The notes beneath the pieces were generated by a model, which worked only from the letters and a program-made list of their open reading frames with translations, had not been told where the DNA came from and did not search any database. From contig CALARU010000312.1 of assembly GCA_937888715.1 (NCBI GenBank), positions 80,074 through 144,073 on the forward strand: 64,000 nucleotides of DNA, given 5' to 3'. How positions within the stretch are numbered: position 1 is the first letter of the stretch; every line of letters begins with the position of its first letter. Below are positions 25,476 through 35,123 of this stretch, piece after piece. Source of the stretch: an uncultured Planctomycetaceae bacterium (GTDB taxonomy: Bacteria; Planctomycetota; Planctomycetia; Gemmatales; Gemmataceae). The translations under genes and the position numbers were made by a program.

Positions 25476-26792
25476 ATGATTAAGAGACGTAACGTATTGC
25501 AAAGTATAGGTTTAAGTGCGATTCTTTGGCCTTTGTCTTTAAGAGCCGCTGATTTCTATCGCTTAAGTGAAACTTTTTCCCCAGGCAACCGGTTTAGGAT
25601 TCAAACTACCACGGAACTTACTGGGTCCATGCTTTTTACCTCGAATCTTCAACCAAAAAAACAAATTCAGATTAAAGGGAAGAGTCAAATTGATTTTGAT
25701 GAAACTATCTTAACCTTGGATTCTTCTCTTAAAGTGAATAAGTCTCTTCGTGAGTATCGGAAAGTTGAATTATCTCGGACTTTGGATGGCCAAAATCAGG
25801 AAACCACTCTTAGGCCTGAAACTCGCAGCCTCGTGCTATTAAGGCAGGGTTTAAAAAAAATCCCCTTTTCTCTCGATGCGCTCCTAACGTGGAATGAACT
25901 TGATCTGATCCGAACGGAAGTTTTTCCCTGTGCCTTGGCGGGGCTTTTTCCTACCCGCTCTGTGGGCTTAAATGAATCTTGGAATGCAGGGCTTGAAGCT
26001 GTTCAAGAACTGACGGATCTGGAAGTGCTGGAGTCCTCCCAAGTTACTTGCAAGCTGGATTCAGTAAACTTGGTAAACAATCGCAAGACTGCAAGGATCA
26101 GTTTTTTGGGCAAGGCATCTGGCATCAACGAAGATGGCCCCAATCAACAAATTCTGGATGGTTATATTTTCTTTGATTGTGAGACCAGGCATTTGTCTTT
26201 TCTTTATCTTAAAGGGACCAGCATTCTTAAAAACAAAGAAGGCAAGGATGTTGGAAGAATCGAAGGACGATATACCCTTTCACGGGAAATGCTCCCCGCA
26301 ATTCTTCTGGACAATAAAATTCTAGCGCAATACGAACCGGATGCTAATAACACCAGGCTGTTGTTTGAAAGTCAGGATACTGCTTTTACGTTTCATTATC
26401 CGAGAGAATGGAAGGTGACCTCTCAATCAGATTCCCAGGCAACGCTAGATCATTCGAAAGAGTCTGGATTGCTGATAACCAAAGAGAAACCCTCGAGATA
26501 CACATCAAATGCAATGTATAAGGATGAAGCATTTGCGTTTATTCGACAGCAACAGATGCGGGTAGAAAGTCAGGGCGAGATTCAGTCAGCCAATGGAATT
26601 CTCGGCTTGGAGTTTTTTTCGTGGGATGTGCAGATTGAAAGTCGCAGGATGTACCTGCTTTATTTTGTCTACAGAATAGGTCAAAATGTATTTACTCTTG
26701 CAAGTAGATGCCCTCAGGAAAACAAGGCGGCCTTGCGAAGTGATATCATGGGGATTGCTACCTCTATAAAGCCTACAGGGAAGAGCGGTTGA
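25476..26792 (+). CDS. Unknown secreted protein, 438 residues
   Basis: I do not recognise the family. The N-terminus KRRNVLQSIGLSAILWPLSLRAAD looks like a Tat- or Sec-type signal with twin arginine. The mature part is beta-rich with many Thr/Ser/Asp and no Cys-based heme motif. It may have two halves: an N-terminal lipocalin/outer-membrane-carrier-like half, and a C-terminal part starting FTFHYPREWKVTS (about 303 on), of the kind seen in small secreted alpha-beta domains. It ends with TGA one base before the ATG of the next gene, so the two are surely co-transcribed. Probably periplasmic or cell-surface; no reaction can be named. Confidence 0.8.
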   Translation: MIKRRNVLQSIGLSAILWPLSLRAADFYRLSETFSPGNRFRIQTTTELTGSMLFTSNLQPKKQIQIKGKSQIDFDETILTLDSSLKVNKSLREYRKVELSRTLDGQNQETTLRPETRSLVLLRQGLKKIPFSLDALLTWNELDLIRTEVFPCALAGLFPTRSVGLNESWNAGLEAVQELTDLEVLESSQVTCKLDSVNLVNNRKTARISFLGKASGINEDGPNQQILDGYIFFDCETRHLSFLYLKGTSILKNKEGKDVGRIEGRYTLSREMLPAILLDNKILAQYEPDANNTRLLFESQDTAFTFHYPREWKVTSQSDSQATLDHSKESGLLITKEKPSRYTSNAMYKDEAFAFIRQQQMRVESQGEIQSANGILGLEFFSWDVQIESRRMYLLYFVYRIGQNVFTLASRCPQENKAALRSDIMGIATSIKPTGKSG

Positions 26793-26793
26793 G

Positions 26794-27246
26794 ATGGATG
26801 ATAAATTCAAGGCCTTGGAACAGGATTTTCGATTTCCGAGTGGGAAGTGGACAGGTTTCTTTGTCCAGAAAAACCCGCCTCTCGGGAAGCAATGGATGGA
26901 TTTACAATGTATGTTTGAAAAAGGAATCATCACTGCAAGCGGCAATGATATTGTCGGAGCATTTACATTCAAAGGGCATTACGATACTGCAACTGGAAAA
27001 TGCAGTTGGAACAAAATATACAAAGGCAATCACCCCGTTTATTATGAAGGCTATAACGAGGGCAAGGGGATATGGGGCACCTGGTTGATTGAAGATAAAG
27101 CGAATGCGATAACCCTGAAGGGTGGGTTTCACATTTGGCCTGAAGGGATGCTGGTTTCTGAAGATGAGGATCTCGTAGCGGAGTTGGAACTTCCCGCCAA
27201 TAATGGAAGTTTTAAAAAGCCCGAATTGGTTCCTGCGAAAGCCTGA
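26794..27246 (+). CDS. Unknown cytosolic 150-residue protein
   Basis: No signal peptide or membrane segment. The sequence has a repeated aromatic/Gly beta pattern (GKWTGFFVQKN, GAFTFKGHYDTATGKCSWNK, YYEGYNEGKGIWGTWLI, KGGFHIWPEG), suggesting a small beta-barrel or lipocalin-like fold. Similar patterns occur in small conserved bacterial proteins of unknown function. It starts one base after the stop of the secreted protein gene, implying coupled translation. It converges on the PPC-domain gene, whose stop is at 27247, with no gap. Confidence 0.8.
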   Translation: MDDKFKALEQDFRFPSGKWTGFFVQKNPPLGKQWMDLQCMFEKGIITASGNDIVGAFTFKGHYDTATGKCSWNKIYKGNHPVYYEGYNEGKGIWGTWLIEDKANAITLKGGFHIWPEGMLVSEDEDLVAELELPANNGSFKKPELVPAKA

Positions 27247-29328
27247 TTACTTGCCCGGGATATTCACCATGATCGGGTTACTTGCATAGCCTCGTTTGAC
27301 AGTGAAATTGAGCGACACATTTGCCAGGACGCAAATAGGAACTTCTGCAAAGGGCTTGGCATCTGGCGCCACTTTTAGAAGTATTTTTCCTTTAGTTTCT
27401 TTCTCTGATAAAGCTGTTTTGGCTCCGGTATCGAGCATGGTAACACCTGGTGGCAGGGGGTTTCCAAAAATCTGGTTTAGGTGTTGATGCCTCACATCAA
27501 GGCTAACGCGCCCTTTGTAATTCTCTGCGCGTACAATTTCTACATCAATCGTAATCGTTTTACCTGGCTCTAAGACGATTTTTTCAGGGCTGACTTTTAT
27601 CTGCACGATATCTTTTTCAGGGGTGATTGCAATCATCTGAGTTTCAACAGGCCAAGTGCTTCTTCCGCCTCCAGGCATCTTTAATTCGGTAAGAGGCCCA
27701 ACTTTTTTAATGATTTCTTTCTCTTTGCCTTCTTTGTCTTTGTATTTTGCCTTGGCAATAATGTTAACGAGCGAGGCACCTGCTTTTGCATCCTTGGCGC
27801 ATTGGAAAAGCAGTAAACCATCATTCTGGGTTTCGGGTAAGGTTAGGGGAACCATGGTTATTCCAGAAGGAAGATTTTCAGGATGGAAAGTAATCGGGCC
27901 TGTGAATCCGCCTGTTCGTTTGACTCGCACATACCAAGCTGCTGCCATCCCGGGTGCGATGCCTGCTTTGTCATCATCGCAATTGACGATGAAATCTGGT
28001 TCTTCGTGGGTGATATTCAAGAGGTAGTTGAAACCGAGGCCGCCACGGTTTAATAAGTCGCGCACTTGGATTTTGAAAATGCCATCGGCTGTTGCAGTGT
28101 AAGTAAGATAAGAATCTTTGGTGGCATTGGATTGATCGTCGTTGCTTGCGATGATTTTGTCTTTATCATTTGTGATGCTTAAAAAACTATCCAGTTCAGA
28201 ACCTAGTCTGCGTGCCCGGATTTCTGCAATGATGGATTCCCCTTTTTTTAACTTGATGGGAAAGGTGTCTGTTTCGCCAGGCTTTAAGATTCTTCCATTG
28301 ATGGTGCAGGGAAATAAGGCGTCAGAGTTCGTGGCTGATTCTTCAAAGATTTTGAGTCCGGAAATGTATACTGGAAACGGATTGCTCAATCCTCCATCGG
28401 TTTTGATTACTGCATTAAGTGTGCTTGTTGGCGCTGAAGTATTGGGAATTCCTTCTAAAGCCACTTGGGTTTCAGGTACATTCCCGCCGCCCACTTTGAC
28501 TTGCAAGGGCCCCGTGGGCGAATGTGCTAAAGGGTAACACCAGGTAACATATGGGCCACCCGTAATAACGAGGTTGTAGGGCATGTTGATACTTGCTGCA
28601 TAATCCACATCGCGTACTACCACCATGTATTCACCCGGCGATGCAAATCGGTAAGTAACGCAGGGGTCTGCAAAATGGAAGTCATCATTGGCTGCTAGTT
28701 CTCTGCCTGTTGAATCATGAATACTGATCATCGGATCGATAGCAAGAAACTGGCTGTGCCTCTTGTAGAAGAACCGGTGTGATACAACTCCAAAGGAAAT
28801 AGTTTGCCCTGCTTTTACGGTGAATTTATAAGCGTCAACTTGTTCCTTGGCGCTGATCATGCCAGACACAATACTGCCAATATTAATGGGCTGGGCAGTT
28901 GCGAAATCAGCATGGAGAGTTGTTTTTTCAAGAACAACCGGAAGATCTGCGATAAGAATCTGGCCCACCGTGGATGCACCGGAAGCGCAAGCTAGGCGGA
29001 ATTCACGCATACCAGGCGAAGCTGTTTTGTCGACGGTCACCTTGATTTTAAGTTCGGTGGTTTTGCCTTTTTCTGGAATGCCTTCAGCTTTGATTCCGGT
29101 GCCTGCAAAAAGCACAGCAATGGGATTTGAGGGGTTGCTGGTTTCGCAAAAAAGGGTAATCTCGCTGGTTTTTCCGCGTTCAATAACTGCTGGGTAGACA
29201 TGCGTGATCTGTGGGAATGAAGTTTGCGACAACGCCATTCCTGGCACTAGAAATGCCAGCAATCCAAAAATGCTGGAAAGCTTGACTAGTGATTGAAAAG
29301 AAATTCTCTGGTGTTGAGTAGCGACCAC
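27247..29328 (-). CDS. Secreted protein with pre-peptidase C-terminal (PPC)-like domains
   Basis: 693 residues from GTG 29328 (GAGG 7 nt upstream). A signal peptide runs to about 34 (LLAFLVPGMALSQ). Two PPC-like beta-sandwich regions are visible: around 150-255 (EQVDAYKFTVKAGQTISF, PGEYMVVVRDVDY) and 350-440 (GETDTFPIKLKKGESII, DGIFKIQVRDLLNRGG). The last part resembles Ig-like repeats (IVLEPGKTITIDVEIVRAENYKG). No protease catalytic domain is present. It is the third gene of a DUF1501 - DUF1549/1553 - PPC operon and overlaps the upstream gene by 43 bp. Probably a surface or periplasmic binding or structural partner. Confidence 0.88.
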   Translation of the reverse strand: MVATQHQRISFQSLVKLSSIFGLLAFLVPGMALSQTSFPQITHVYPAVIERGKTSEITLFCETSNPSNPIAVLFAGTGIKAEGIPEKGKTTELKIKVTVDKTASPGMREFRLACASGASTVGQILIADLPVVLEKTTLHADFATAQPINIGSIVSGMISAKEQVDAYKFTVKAGQTISFGVVSHRFFYKRHSQFLAIDPMISIHDSTGRELAANDDFHFADPCVTYRFASPGEYMVVVRDVDYAASINMPYNLVITGGPYVTWCYPLAHSPTGPLQVKVGGGNVPETQVALEGIPNTSAPTSTLNAVIKTDGGLSNPFPVYISGLKIFEESATNSDALFPCTINGRILKPGETDTFPIKLKKGESIIAEIRARRLGSELDSFLSITNDKDKIIASNDDQSNATKDSYLTYTATADGIFKIQVRDLLNRGGLGFNYLLNITHEEPDFIVNCDDDKAGIAPGMAAAWYVRVKRTGGFTGPITFHPENLPSGITMVPLTLPETQNDGLLLFQCAKDAKAGASLVNIIAKAKYKDKEGKEKEIIKKVGPLTELKMPGGGRSTWPVETQMIAITPEKDIVQIKVSPEKIVLEPGKTITIDVEIVRAENYKGRVSLDVRHQHLNQIFGNPLPPGVTMLDTGAKTALSEKETKGKILLKVAPDAKPFAEVPICVLANVSLNFTVKRGYASNPIMVNIPGK

Positions 29329-31451
29329 AATAAATCCTCTAAGCCTTCTTTGGGGTTTTGAGCTAAGGCAAGTTCCGCAAGTGCTTCCTTCTTTTCTTGA
29401 TCTCTAGGCAATCTTGAAAGCGTAGCAAGGAACACTTCGTCTACAGCCTTATCCATTGGGACTTTGTTGCTGATAAATTTGCTAATTCTGCTGTTGGTTT
29501 CTGAAAGCTTGCGGTTGAGGAGGTTTCCACTCATCAGCAGAAGTGCCTGCATCATATTGGCATCTTCGCTGCGTTCGCATTCGCATGTTGCAACTCTGCG
29601 GGGCCTGCCAAAGATATCCATAAAGCTGGAACTGAATTTGCTGTCGGGAAGAGAGATTGCCCTGAATCCAAGTGGTACATCCGTGAACTTTTCGCGTGTA
29701 CCACATGCGAAATCCACTGCATCAAGCAGTTGCTCCGCAGACATGCGCTTGGCCCGGAAATGAGTGCAATAGATGTTATCGCCATCGGCTGCAGAGGCCA
29801 CATTGCTTTCGCTACTAAGTTGGTAGACCTGCGAATTCATAATGGTTCGAAGCAGGTGCTTGATATCGTAATTGTTTTTAATGAGATCAACTGCCAATGC
29901 ATCAAGGAGTTCTGGATTGGATGCGGGATTGGTGATGCGAATATCATCGATTGGATGGATAAGGCCTCTGCCGAAATAGTAGCCCCAGTACCTGTTCACG
30001 AAATTGCGAGCAAGGGCAGGGTTGTTTTTATCCTTCAGCCAGGTAACCAAGCCATTGCGCCTGTCGATTGGGTCTTCAATTACGGAACCGCCTATGGGTT
30101 TTGGAGGAAGTATTTTTCCTGTTTTCGGATGGCTTGCTTCACCCGCCATGGTTAGGTAGATGGTGGTATCGCGGCCTTGAAGCCCGAACTCGGTGCTATT
30201 TTTTTTGGCGACTCTGGAGAAGAATGCAGTCATGCTGTAGTAATCGGCTTGGGCGATATTTTCGAAGGGATGATGATGGCACTTGGCGCATTGCATACGA
30301 ATTCCGAGGAAAACCTGGCAAGCTGTTTCTGTCCAATCATCACGGGAGCCTATGACAAAGAAATTGGCAGGGCCATTGGCATAGGGGCTTCCGACTGCGG
30401 TAAGAAGTTCGCCTGCGAAATTATCCATGCGCATGTTGTCGCGGAAGACGGAACGCAGCCAGTTGTGCTGTGACCACATACCTTTTTTTTGTAATACATC
30501 TCTGCTATTGCGAAGGAGATCGCCCCATTTGTAAGCCCACGAATCAACATATTCTGGTCGGTTCAAAACCTTCTCGATGGCAAGCTTTCTTTTGTCGGGG
30601 TTGCTATCAGCTTTGAATGCAAGAATTTCATCAGGGTTCGGAAGCGTCGACAAAGTGTTGAGGTGAATTCTTCTGAAGAATTCTTCATCGGTGCAGATGT
30701 GAGAAGGGGAGAGCCCTGTTTTCTTCCATTTCTCAATCCACATTTTGTCGATCAGATTATCATTCTTTGCGAAAGTCTCTAATCCCTTGGCTTCGCCGAA
30801 GGGCAGGATGATGCGAAATACGCCTACAGCACCTAGATAGCGAACCATGATAACTGTTTCGCCCGGGCCCTTTGCAATTACATTTCCGAGGTTGTCAACA
30901 GTCGCAACAGAAGTGTTCATGCTGTCGAAAGAGGCTTTGGAACTAACATCTTCAGAAGAGTTATCTTCGTAGGTTCCCCTTGTGGTGATTTTGATTTTCT
31001 GCCCTGCTTTAGCGATGATCTCAACGGGCAATACTTCAAGAGATTTGAAGAGTTTATCTTTGGTGGAGGGCCCGATCATGCCTTCTGCAATCCAGCGTTT
31101 GAGCGTGGTGTATTCGGGAGAGCCCAGTTGTAATCGTTTGCCTCCTTCATGAGGAGCTTCAAGAGCGGGCTTTTTTAGGAGAAGGCTTTCTTCGGGAGAA
31201 AGTAGGCTGACGCGCCTGCCAATGGCGCCTCTGACGATTTCACGAAAATCGTTGCTGTCATCAAAGCCACGAAGTGAAAGCTTGAGTCCGCCTTGGCCAT
31301 ATTGGGCACCATGGCAAGCACCTTGATTGCATCCTGCCCGGGTGAGAATTGGCTGAACATCGTTGGTAAAGGAAACCTTGGGGAAATCTTGTGCGGAAGA
31401 AAACCCTGAAAGAAGTACTAGGCCAATCAGGCTTCCGATTTGGTTTCTCAT
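29286..31451 (-). CDS. Secreted DUF1549/DUF1553 protein with Big_2-like insert
   Basis: 721 residues. Signal peptide at 1-20 (LIGLVLLSGFSSAQ). The N-terminal cytochrome-like region has the atypical spacing GCNQGACHGAQ (Cys-x4-Cys-His), then a Big_2/Ig-like segment (~145-215: DNSSEDVSSKASFDS, TVIMVRYLG). DUF1549 follows (~235-430), with a regular CxxCH in MQCAKCHHHPFE. DUF1553 follows (~480-715: ALARNFVNRYWGYYFGRG, AKRMSAEQLLDAVDFA). The two motifs suggest one or two bound hemes. Function unknown. It lies 45 bp after the DUF1501 gene and overlaps the PPC gene, so the three form an operon. It lacks the LamG front of the 18.2-kb homologue. Confidence 0.93.
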   Translation of the reverse strand: MRNQIGSLIGLVLLSGFSSAQDFPKVSFTNDVQPILTRAGCNQGACHGAQYGQGGLKLSLRGFDDSNDFREIVRGAIGRRVSLLSPEESLLLKKPALEAPHEGGKRLQLGSPEYTTLKRWIAEGMIGPSTKDKLFKSLEVLPVEIIAKAGQKIKITTRGTYEDNSSEDVSSKASFDSMNTSVATVDNLGNVIAKGPGETVIMVRYLGAVGVFRIILPFGEAKGLETFAKNDNLIDKMWIEKWKKTGLSPSHICTDEEFFRRIHLNTLSTLPNPDEILAFKADSNPDKRKLAIEKVLNRPEYVDSWAYKWGDLLRNSRDVLQKKGMWSQHNWLRSVFRDNMRMDNFAGELLTAVGSPYANGPANFFVIGSRDDWTETACQVFLGIRMQCAKCHHHPFENIAQADYYSMTAFFSRVAKKNSTEFGLQGRDTTIYLTMAGEASHPKTGKILPPKPIGGSVIEDPIDRRNGLVTWLKDKNNPALARNFVNRYWGYYFGRGLIHPIDDIRITNPASNPELLDALAVDLIKNNYDIKHLLRTIMNSQVYQLSSESNVASAADGDNIYCTHFRAKRMSAEQLLDAVDFACGTREKFTDVPLGFRAISLPDSKFSSSFMDIFGRPRRVATCECERSEDANMMQALLLMSGNLLNRKLSETNSRISKFISNKVPMDKAVDEVFLATLSRLPRDQEKKEALAELALAQNPKEGLEDLLWSLLNTREFLFNH

Positions 31452-31496
31452 GTCTGCTGATATCCGATTAAAGGTTGGATCAATTGATACCCAAAA

Positions 31497-32828
31497 TCAA
31501 GCAAGTATTTCGTTTACAACCTTGCCGTTAAGGTTGATGCGGAAAGGCCTGCCATCTGGCGCAACATAATGTTTGTCTAAAGGAATGCCAAGAATCGTGT
31601 AAAGTGTTGCAGCAATATCTTCAATTTGAATGGGTGGGGTAACGGGTTGCTCTGCGTTGGCATCGCTTTTGCCAATAACTGAACCAACTTTCATACCACC
31701 ACCGCCCATGCAGAATACTGTGGATCCGGCCCAGTGGTCGCGCCCTGCAGCAGAGTTTATTTTTGGAGTTCTGCCGAAATCGCCCAGCCAGATTACCATG
31801 GTTTTTTCAAGCATGCCTCTGGTTTGAAGGTCTTCAAGAAGTGCGGACCAACTTTGATCGATGGTCGGAAGGTTGCGGTCTTTCAAAGTTTTGAAGTTGT
31901 TGGCGTGGGTATCCCAGCCACCCATGGTGACATTGATGAATCGAACGCCCGATTCAACCAACCTGCGGGCCAGAAGGCAAGATTGGCCAAACTTGTTCAT
32001 GCCGTAGCGTTCGCGAACTTTGACGGGTTCTTGTGAAAGATCGAAAGCGCGCTTCGCAGCAGGAGATGTAACCATTGAAAAAGCTTTGTCATAAAAGCTG
32101 TTCATTGCGCCTACATCATTGCCCTTGGTTTCGATTTTCTTCTGCCAGTTGTCGAGTTTTTGCAGCATGCGCTCGCGACGACTAAAGCGGGAAGAGGTCA
32201 AACCGGTTGGAAGTGAAACACCATCGATGCTGAAATCAGCTTTGCTTGGGTCTTCCTGAATAATGAAGGGGTTGTGTTCGCTACCAGCGTAGCCTGGCAG
32301 GCCGCCACCAAACCGTTGGTCGATTGAATTTCCGAGTTGGACATAAGGTGGCATGCCATTGCGGTAGCCAAGTTCACGAGACATGACTGCGCCATAAGTG
32401 GGGTAAACGGTGCTGGGATTGAAGCGCCAGCCGGTAAGCATGTAGGCATCAGCAACGCCATGGGAGCCGTTGTAAGAATAGCCGGAGCGAATGATGGAAT
32501 ACTTGTCGAGGTTTTTTGCCATCATGGGAAGGTGTTCGGAGATTTGTACCCCAGGGATGTTGGTAGGGATGACGCTGAATTCGCCGCGGATGTCGGAAGG
32601 TGCATTGGGTTTTGGGTCAAAGGTGTCGATGTGGGAAGGGCCACCTTGCATCCACATGAAGATAACACTGAGGTTATCAACGGGTTCTTTTTTCTTGGCA
32701 GAAGCAGCATTTGCTTGAAGAAGGGTTGGAAGAGTAAGGCCAGCAAGGCCGAGGCTGCCAATGCGAATGAATTCTCGTCTGTTGGTACCTTCGCAATTAT
32801 GGGAGGGGCCGAATCCTACTTCAAACAT
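31497..32828 (-). CDS. DUF1501 family protein, first gene of a three-gene operon
   Basis: 443 residues. Tat-like N-terminus NRREFIRIGSLGLAGLTLP. Family segments are VIFMWMQGGPSHIDTFDPKP, GYSYNGSHGVADAYMLTG, GVRFINVTMGGWDTHANNF and MVIWLGDFGRTPKIN. It resembles the DUF1501 protein at 11.9 kb more than the one at 22 kb in its His/Asp spacing (GGPxHxxTxDPKP). It likely sits outside the cytoplasm together with the DUF1549/1553 protein encoded next. SD AGGTG precedes the ATG. Its role is unproven. Confidence 0.93.
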   Translation of the reverse strand: MFEVGFGPSHNCEGTNRREFIRIGSLGLAGLTLPTLLQANAASAKKKEPVDNLSVIFMWMQGGPSHIDTFDPKPNAPSDIRGEFSVIPTNIPGVQISEHLPMMAKNLDKYSIIRSGYSYNGSHGVADAYMLTGWRFNPSTVYPTYGAVMSRELGYRNGMPPYVQLGNSIDQRFGGGLPGYAGSEHNPFIIQEDPSKADFSIDGVSLPTGLTSSRFSRRERMLQKLDNWQKKIETKGNDVGAMNSFYDKAFSMVTSPAAKRAFDLSQEPVKVRERYGMNKFGQSCLLARRLVESGVRFINVTMGGWDTHANNFKTLKDRNLPTIDQSWSALLEDLQTRGMLEKTMVIWLGDFGRTPKINSAAGRDHWAGSTVFCMGGGGMKVGSVIGKSDANAEQPVTPPIQIEDIAATLYTILGIPLDKHYVAPDGRPFRINLNGKVVNEILA

Positions 32829-33005
32829 GGTTCACCTATTAAATTAAGGCTATATACGAGGCAGGTATGAGAAACACTAAGAAGCCAAATTTAAGCATAA
32901 ACTCTAACAAAACATAAAGCAAGCAATTGTATAGTAAGATATCGGTATTTTGATTGGCGGGGCTCAAGTCTATTAGGGGCAATGAGGGGCTTAAAGTTGT
33001 CTTTA

Positions 33006-34097
33006 TTATGATTCTGGGTCGTTCGGGAGATCTGTAACGCCCTTAAGGACTTCCTGAACTTTTTTGTGCAGGGTGTTGCGATTGATTCCAAGCCTAGTTG
33101 CAGCTTTTACCTGAACATTGTCGCATTCTTTGAGTATTTGTTGGATCAATTCTTTTTCAACAGCACCAACAATTTGCTCGGATAACACCCCATCTGGCAG
33201 GGTGTTGATGCCAATGTGGACAACTTGCTGGATGAGTTTTACAAGATCGGTGCTCTGTCCGACTTGGGTTTTTGATTGTAATGACTTATACCGTTTGATT
33301 TTTTTGCCTGGGGGAGCCAGAGATTCTGGTGTCAAAGGCAAACCATTGCAAAGCACTACGGCTCTCGCCATATAGTTTTCCAGCTCTCGGACATTGCCAG
33401 GCCAATCATGCTTTAAAAGCAAATCTTGCATATCTGCAGTGAGTTCGGGTGGATCGATTTTATTGGTAATAGAATGGCGCGCAATAAAGAACCGAGCGAG
33501 TGCGGGGATGTCGTCGGCCCGTTCCCTTAATGGGGGAAGATAAACCGGAACGACATTCAGTCGATAATAAAGATCATCTCTAAAACGACCCGCTTCGATT
33601 TCATCTTCAAGATATTGGTTGGTAGCTGCGACAACTCTGCAATCGACTTTGATGGTTTTGCTTTCGCCAACCCTTTCAAACTCATTTTCTTGTAGAACTC
33701 TTAGAAGTTTAACCTGAAGCTTGGGGCTCATGCTCGAGATTTCATCGAGGAAGATGGTTCCGCCATGGGCTGCTTCAAAGCGCCCAGTTTTATTTTCTAC
33801 TGCGCCAGTGAATGCACCTTTGATATGACCGAATAATTCGCTTTCGAGAAGGCTTTCGTTCAGGGCGCCACAATTCACACGAACATACGGCCCATCATTC
33901 CGTTTTGAAAGAAGATGAACTGCCCGAGCGATAAGTTCTTTGCCGGTGCCTGTTTCACCAATAATCAGAACCGTTGCTTGAGTAGGTGCGACCTTTTTGA
34001 TAAGGCCGTAAACTTCTTGCATGGCCTGAGATTGGCCAACAATATCGGCCAATGGCGCATTAGCGCCTTTATCGGCGTTATGAATGCCGCGGCTCAT
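33006..34097 (-). CDS. Sigma-54-dependent activator without a sensory domain
   Basis: 363 residues. The AAA+ domain begins almost at the N-terminus: Walker A GETGTGKE (47-54), the sigma-54 contact loop GAFTGA (94-99), Walker [11 protein letters not shown] (about 113-122), sensor/arginine region [22 protein letters not shown]. The C-terminal Fis-type HTH is [20 protein letters not shown] (about 330-350). Only ~18 residues precede the AAA+ part, so there is no receiver, GAF or PAS domain. Activity must be set by level or by partners, as for PspF-like proteins. It acts on RNA polymerase with RpoN (not in this window). It follows the sigma-like gene by 87 bp. Confidence 0.96.
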   Translation of the reverse strand: MSRGIHNADKGANAPLADIVGQSQAMQEVYGLIKKVAPTQATVLIIGETGTGKELIARAVHLLSKRNDGPYVRVNCGALNESLLESELFGHIKGAFTGAVENKTGRFEAAHGGTIFLDEISSMSPKLQVKLLRVLQENEFERVGESKTIKVDCRVVAATNQYLEDEIEAGRFRDDLYYRLNVVPVYLPPLRERADDIPALARFFIARHSITNKIDPPELTADMQDLLLKHDWPGNVRELENYMARAVVLCNGLPLTPESLAPPGKKIKRYKSLQSKTQVGQSTDLVKLIQQVVHIGINTLPDGVLSEQIVGAVEKELIQQILKECDNVQVKAATRLGINRNTLHKKVQEVLKGVTDLPNDPES

Positions 34098-34184
34098 CCT
34101 ATTTGCCTCTCTGTCCTTGCTAGTCCTTAGTGTCTATTAAACAGAAAAGAGAGTGAAAAGCCTAGTAAGATTAGCGAATGTTGG

Positions 34185-35120
34185 CTAAATGTTTTGGAGA
34201 GGTGGCTGAAGTCCTTTTTTTGCAAGGAGAACAGCAAGGCTTTCTGAAGACAATCGCGGCTCATCCAAAATAAGGGTTTCCATCTCCGTATTAACAAAAG
34301 CAATCATATCTTCACCGCTCCAACCAGCATTAATAAGCTTGGGTTCTATCATTTGAACAAAGTTTTGGCGGATTTTATCCGTCAACCTAGAGACATTGCT
34401 TTCATGAATACCCAGAAAAGAAGCAGCCTCTCGTTGGGTCAGGCGGTATCGAACTCTGAGCCCGAGCAAAAGTTTTTCCTGATCGGAAAGTGTTTCAAGC
34501 CATTCTTGAGCAGCAAGGCGAAATTCTTGATGCCAGTGCTCATCAGAAATCTCAGGCGCATGCCAATACATTTCATCCGCCTCGTCGTCACCTAAAGGCT
34601 TATCGTGTTTGCTCTGCCTTAATTTGGTCAGGTTGGAGTTGTGAAAAACCCTGATCAGCCAGGGAATGAGAGGCCTTCTGCCATCGTATTTTTCGAGAAC
34701 AGAACCGGACGTTTCTTTCTCACCGGTCAGTAGGAACCCCCAAAATTCTGCTACTGTATCTTCTTGCCTGGTGGCATCTCCGGGAAAAAGCCTTGCTGCT
34801 CGAGATCGTAATGCATCTACAAGAAGTTGGTCATGCCTTCCGGTTTTGGATGCAAATAAAGTTTCCCAAGCGGTGCTTAATCCTTCGATACAAGATGAGT
34901 TCAGATAGAAATCGAGGAAATGAAGCCCCTCGAGAAGTGATTTTTCATGCAGGCCTTTAGCCCTGCATTTGGCATTGAAGAGTTCTTTGCATCGTTGCAG
35001 ATGGAACGCAAGTTTTTCATGCTGTAAATTAATGCCTGGAAGATGCACTCCGCAGAAAGCTCGAACCATCCTGGCTTCTTTTTCGTTCCCGTTTAAAGGC
35101 TTTGGTGTACCCGATTCCAT
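34185..35120 (-). CDS. Sigma-70-like (ECF-type) factor with long N-terminal part
   Basis: 311 residues. A recognisable region 4 lies at about 210-250 (LSDQEKLLLGLRVRYRLTQREAASFLGIHESNVSRLTDKI). Region 2 is degenerate and sits around 85-155 (LVDALRSRAARLF, TVAEFWGFLL, IPWLIRVFHNSNLTKLRQ). The first ~80 residues and the last ~50 have no match I recognise. It starts 3 bp after the MCE-OmpA gene, so the two are translationally linked. It may be a sigma factor or a sigma-derived regulator; weak region-2 conservation leaves that open. No anti-sigma factor is evident next door. Confidence 0.8.
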   Translation of the reverse strand: MESGTPKPLNGNEKEARMVRAFCGVHLPGINLQHEKLAFHLQRCKELFNAKCRAKGLHEKSLLEGLHFLDFYLNSSCIEGLSTAWETLFASKTGRHDQLLVDALRSRAARLFPGDATRQEDTVAEFWGFLLTGEKETSGSVLEKYDGRRPLIPWLIRVFHNSNLTKLRQSKHDKPLGDDEADEMYWHAPEISDEHWHQEFRLAAQEWLETLSDQEKLLLGLRVRYRLTQREAASFLGIHESNVSRLTDKIRQNFVQMIEPKLINAGWSGEDMIAFVNTEMETLILDEPRLSSESLAVLLAKKGLQPPLQNI

Positions 35121-35123
35121 TCT

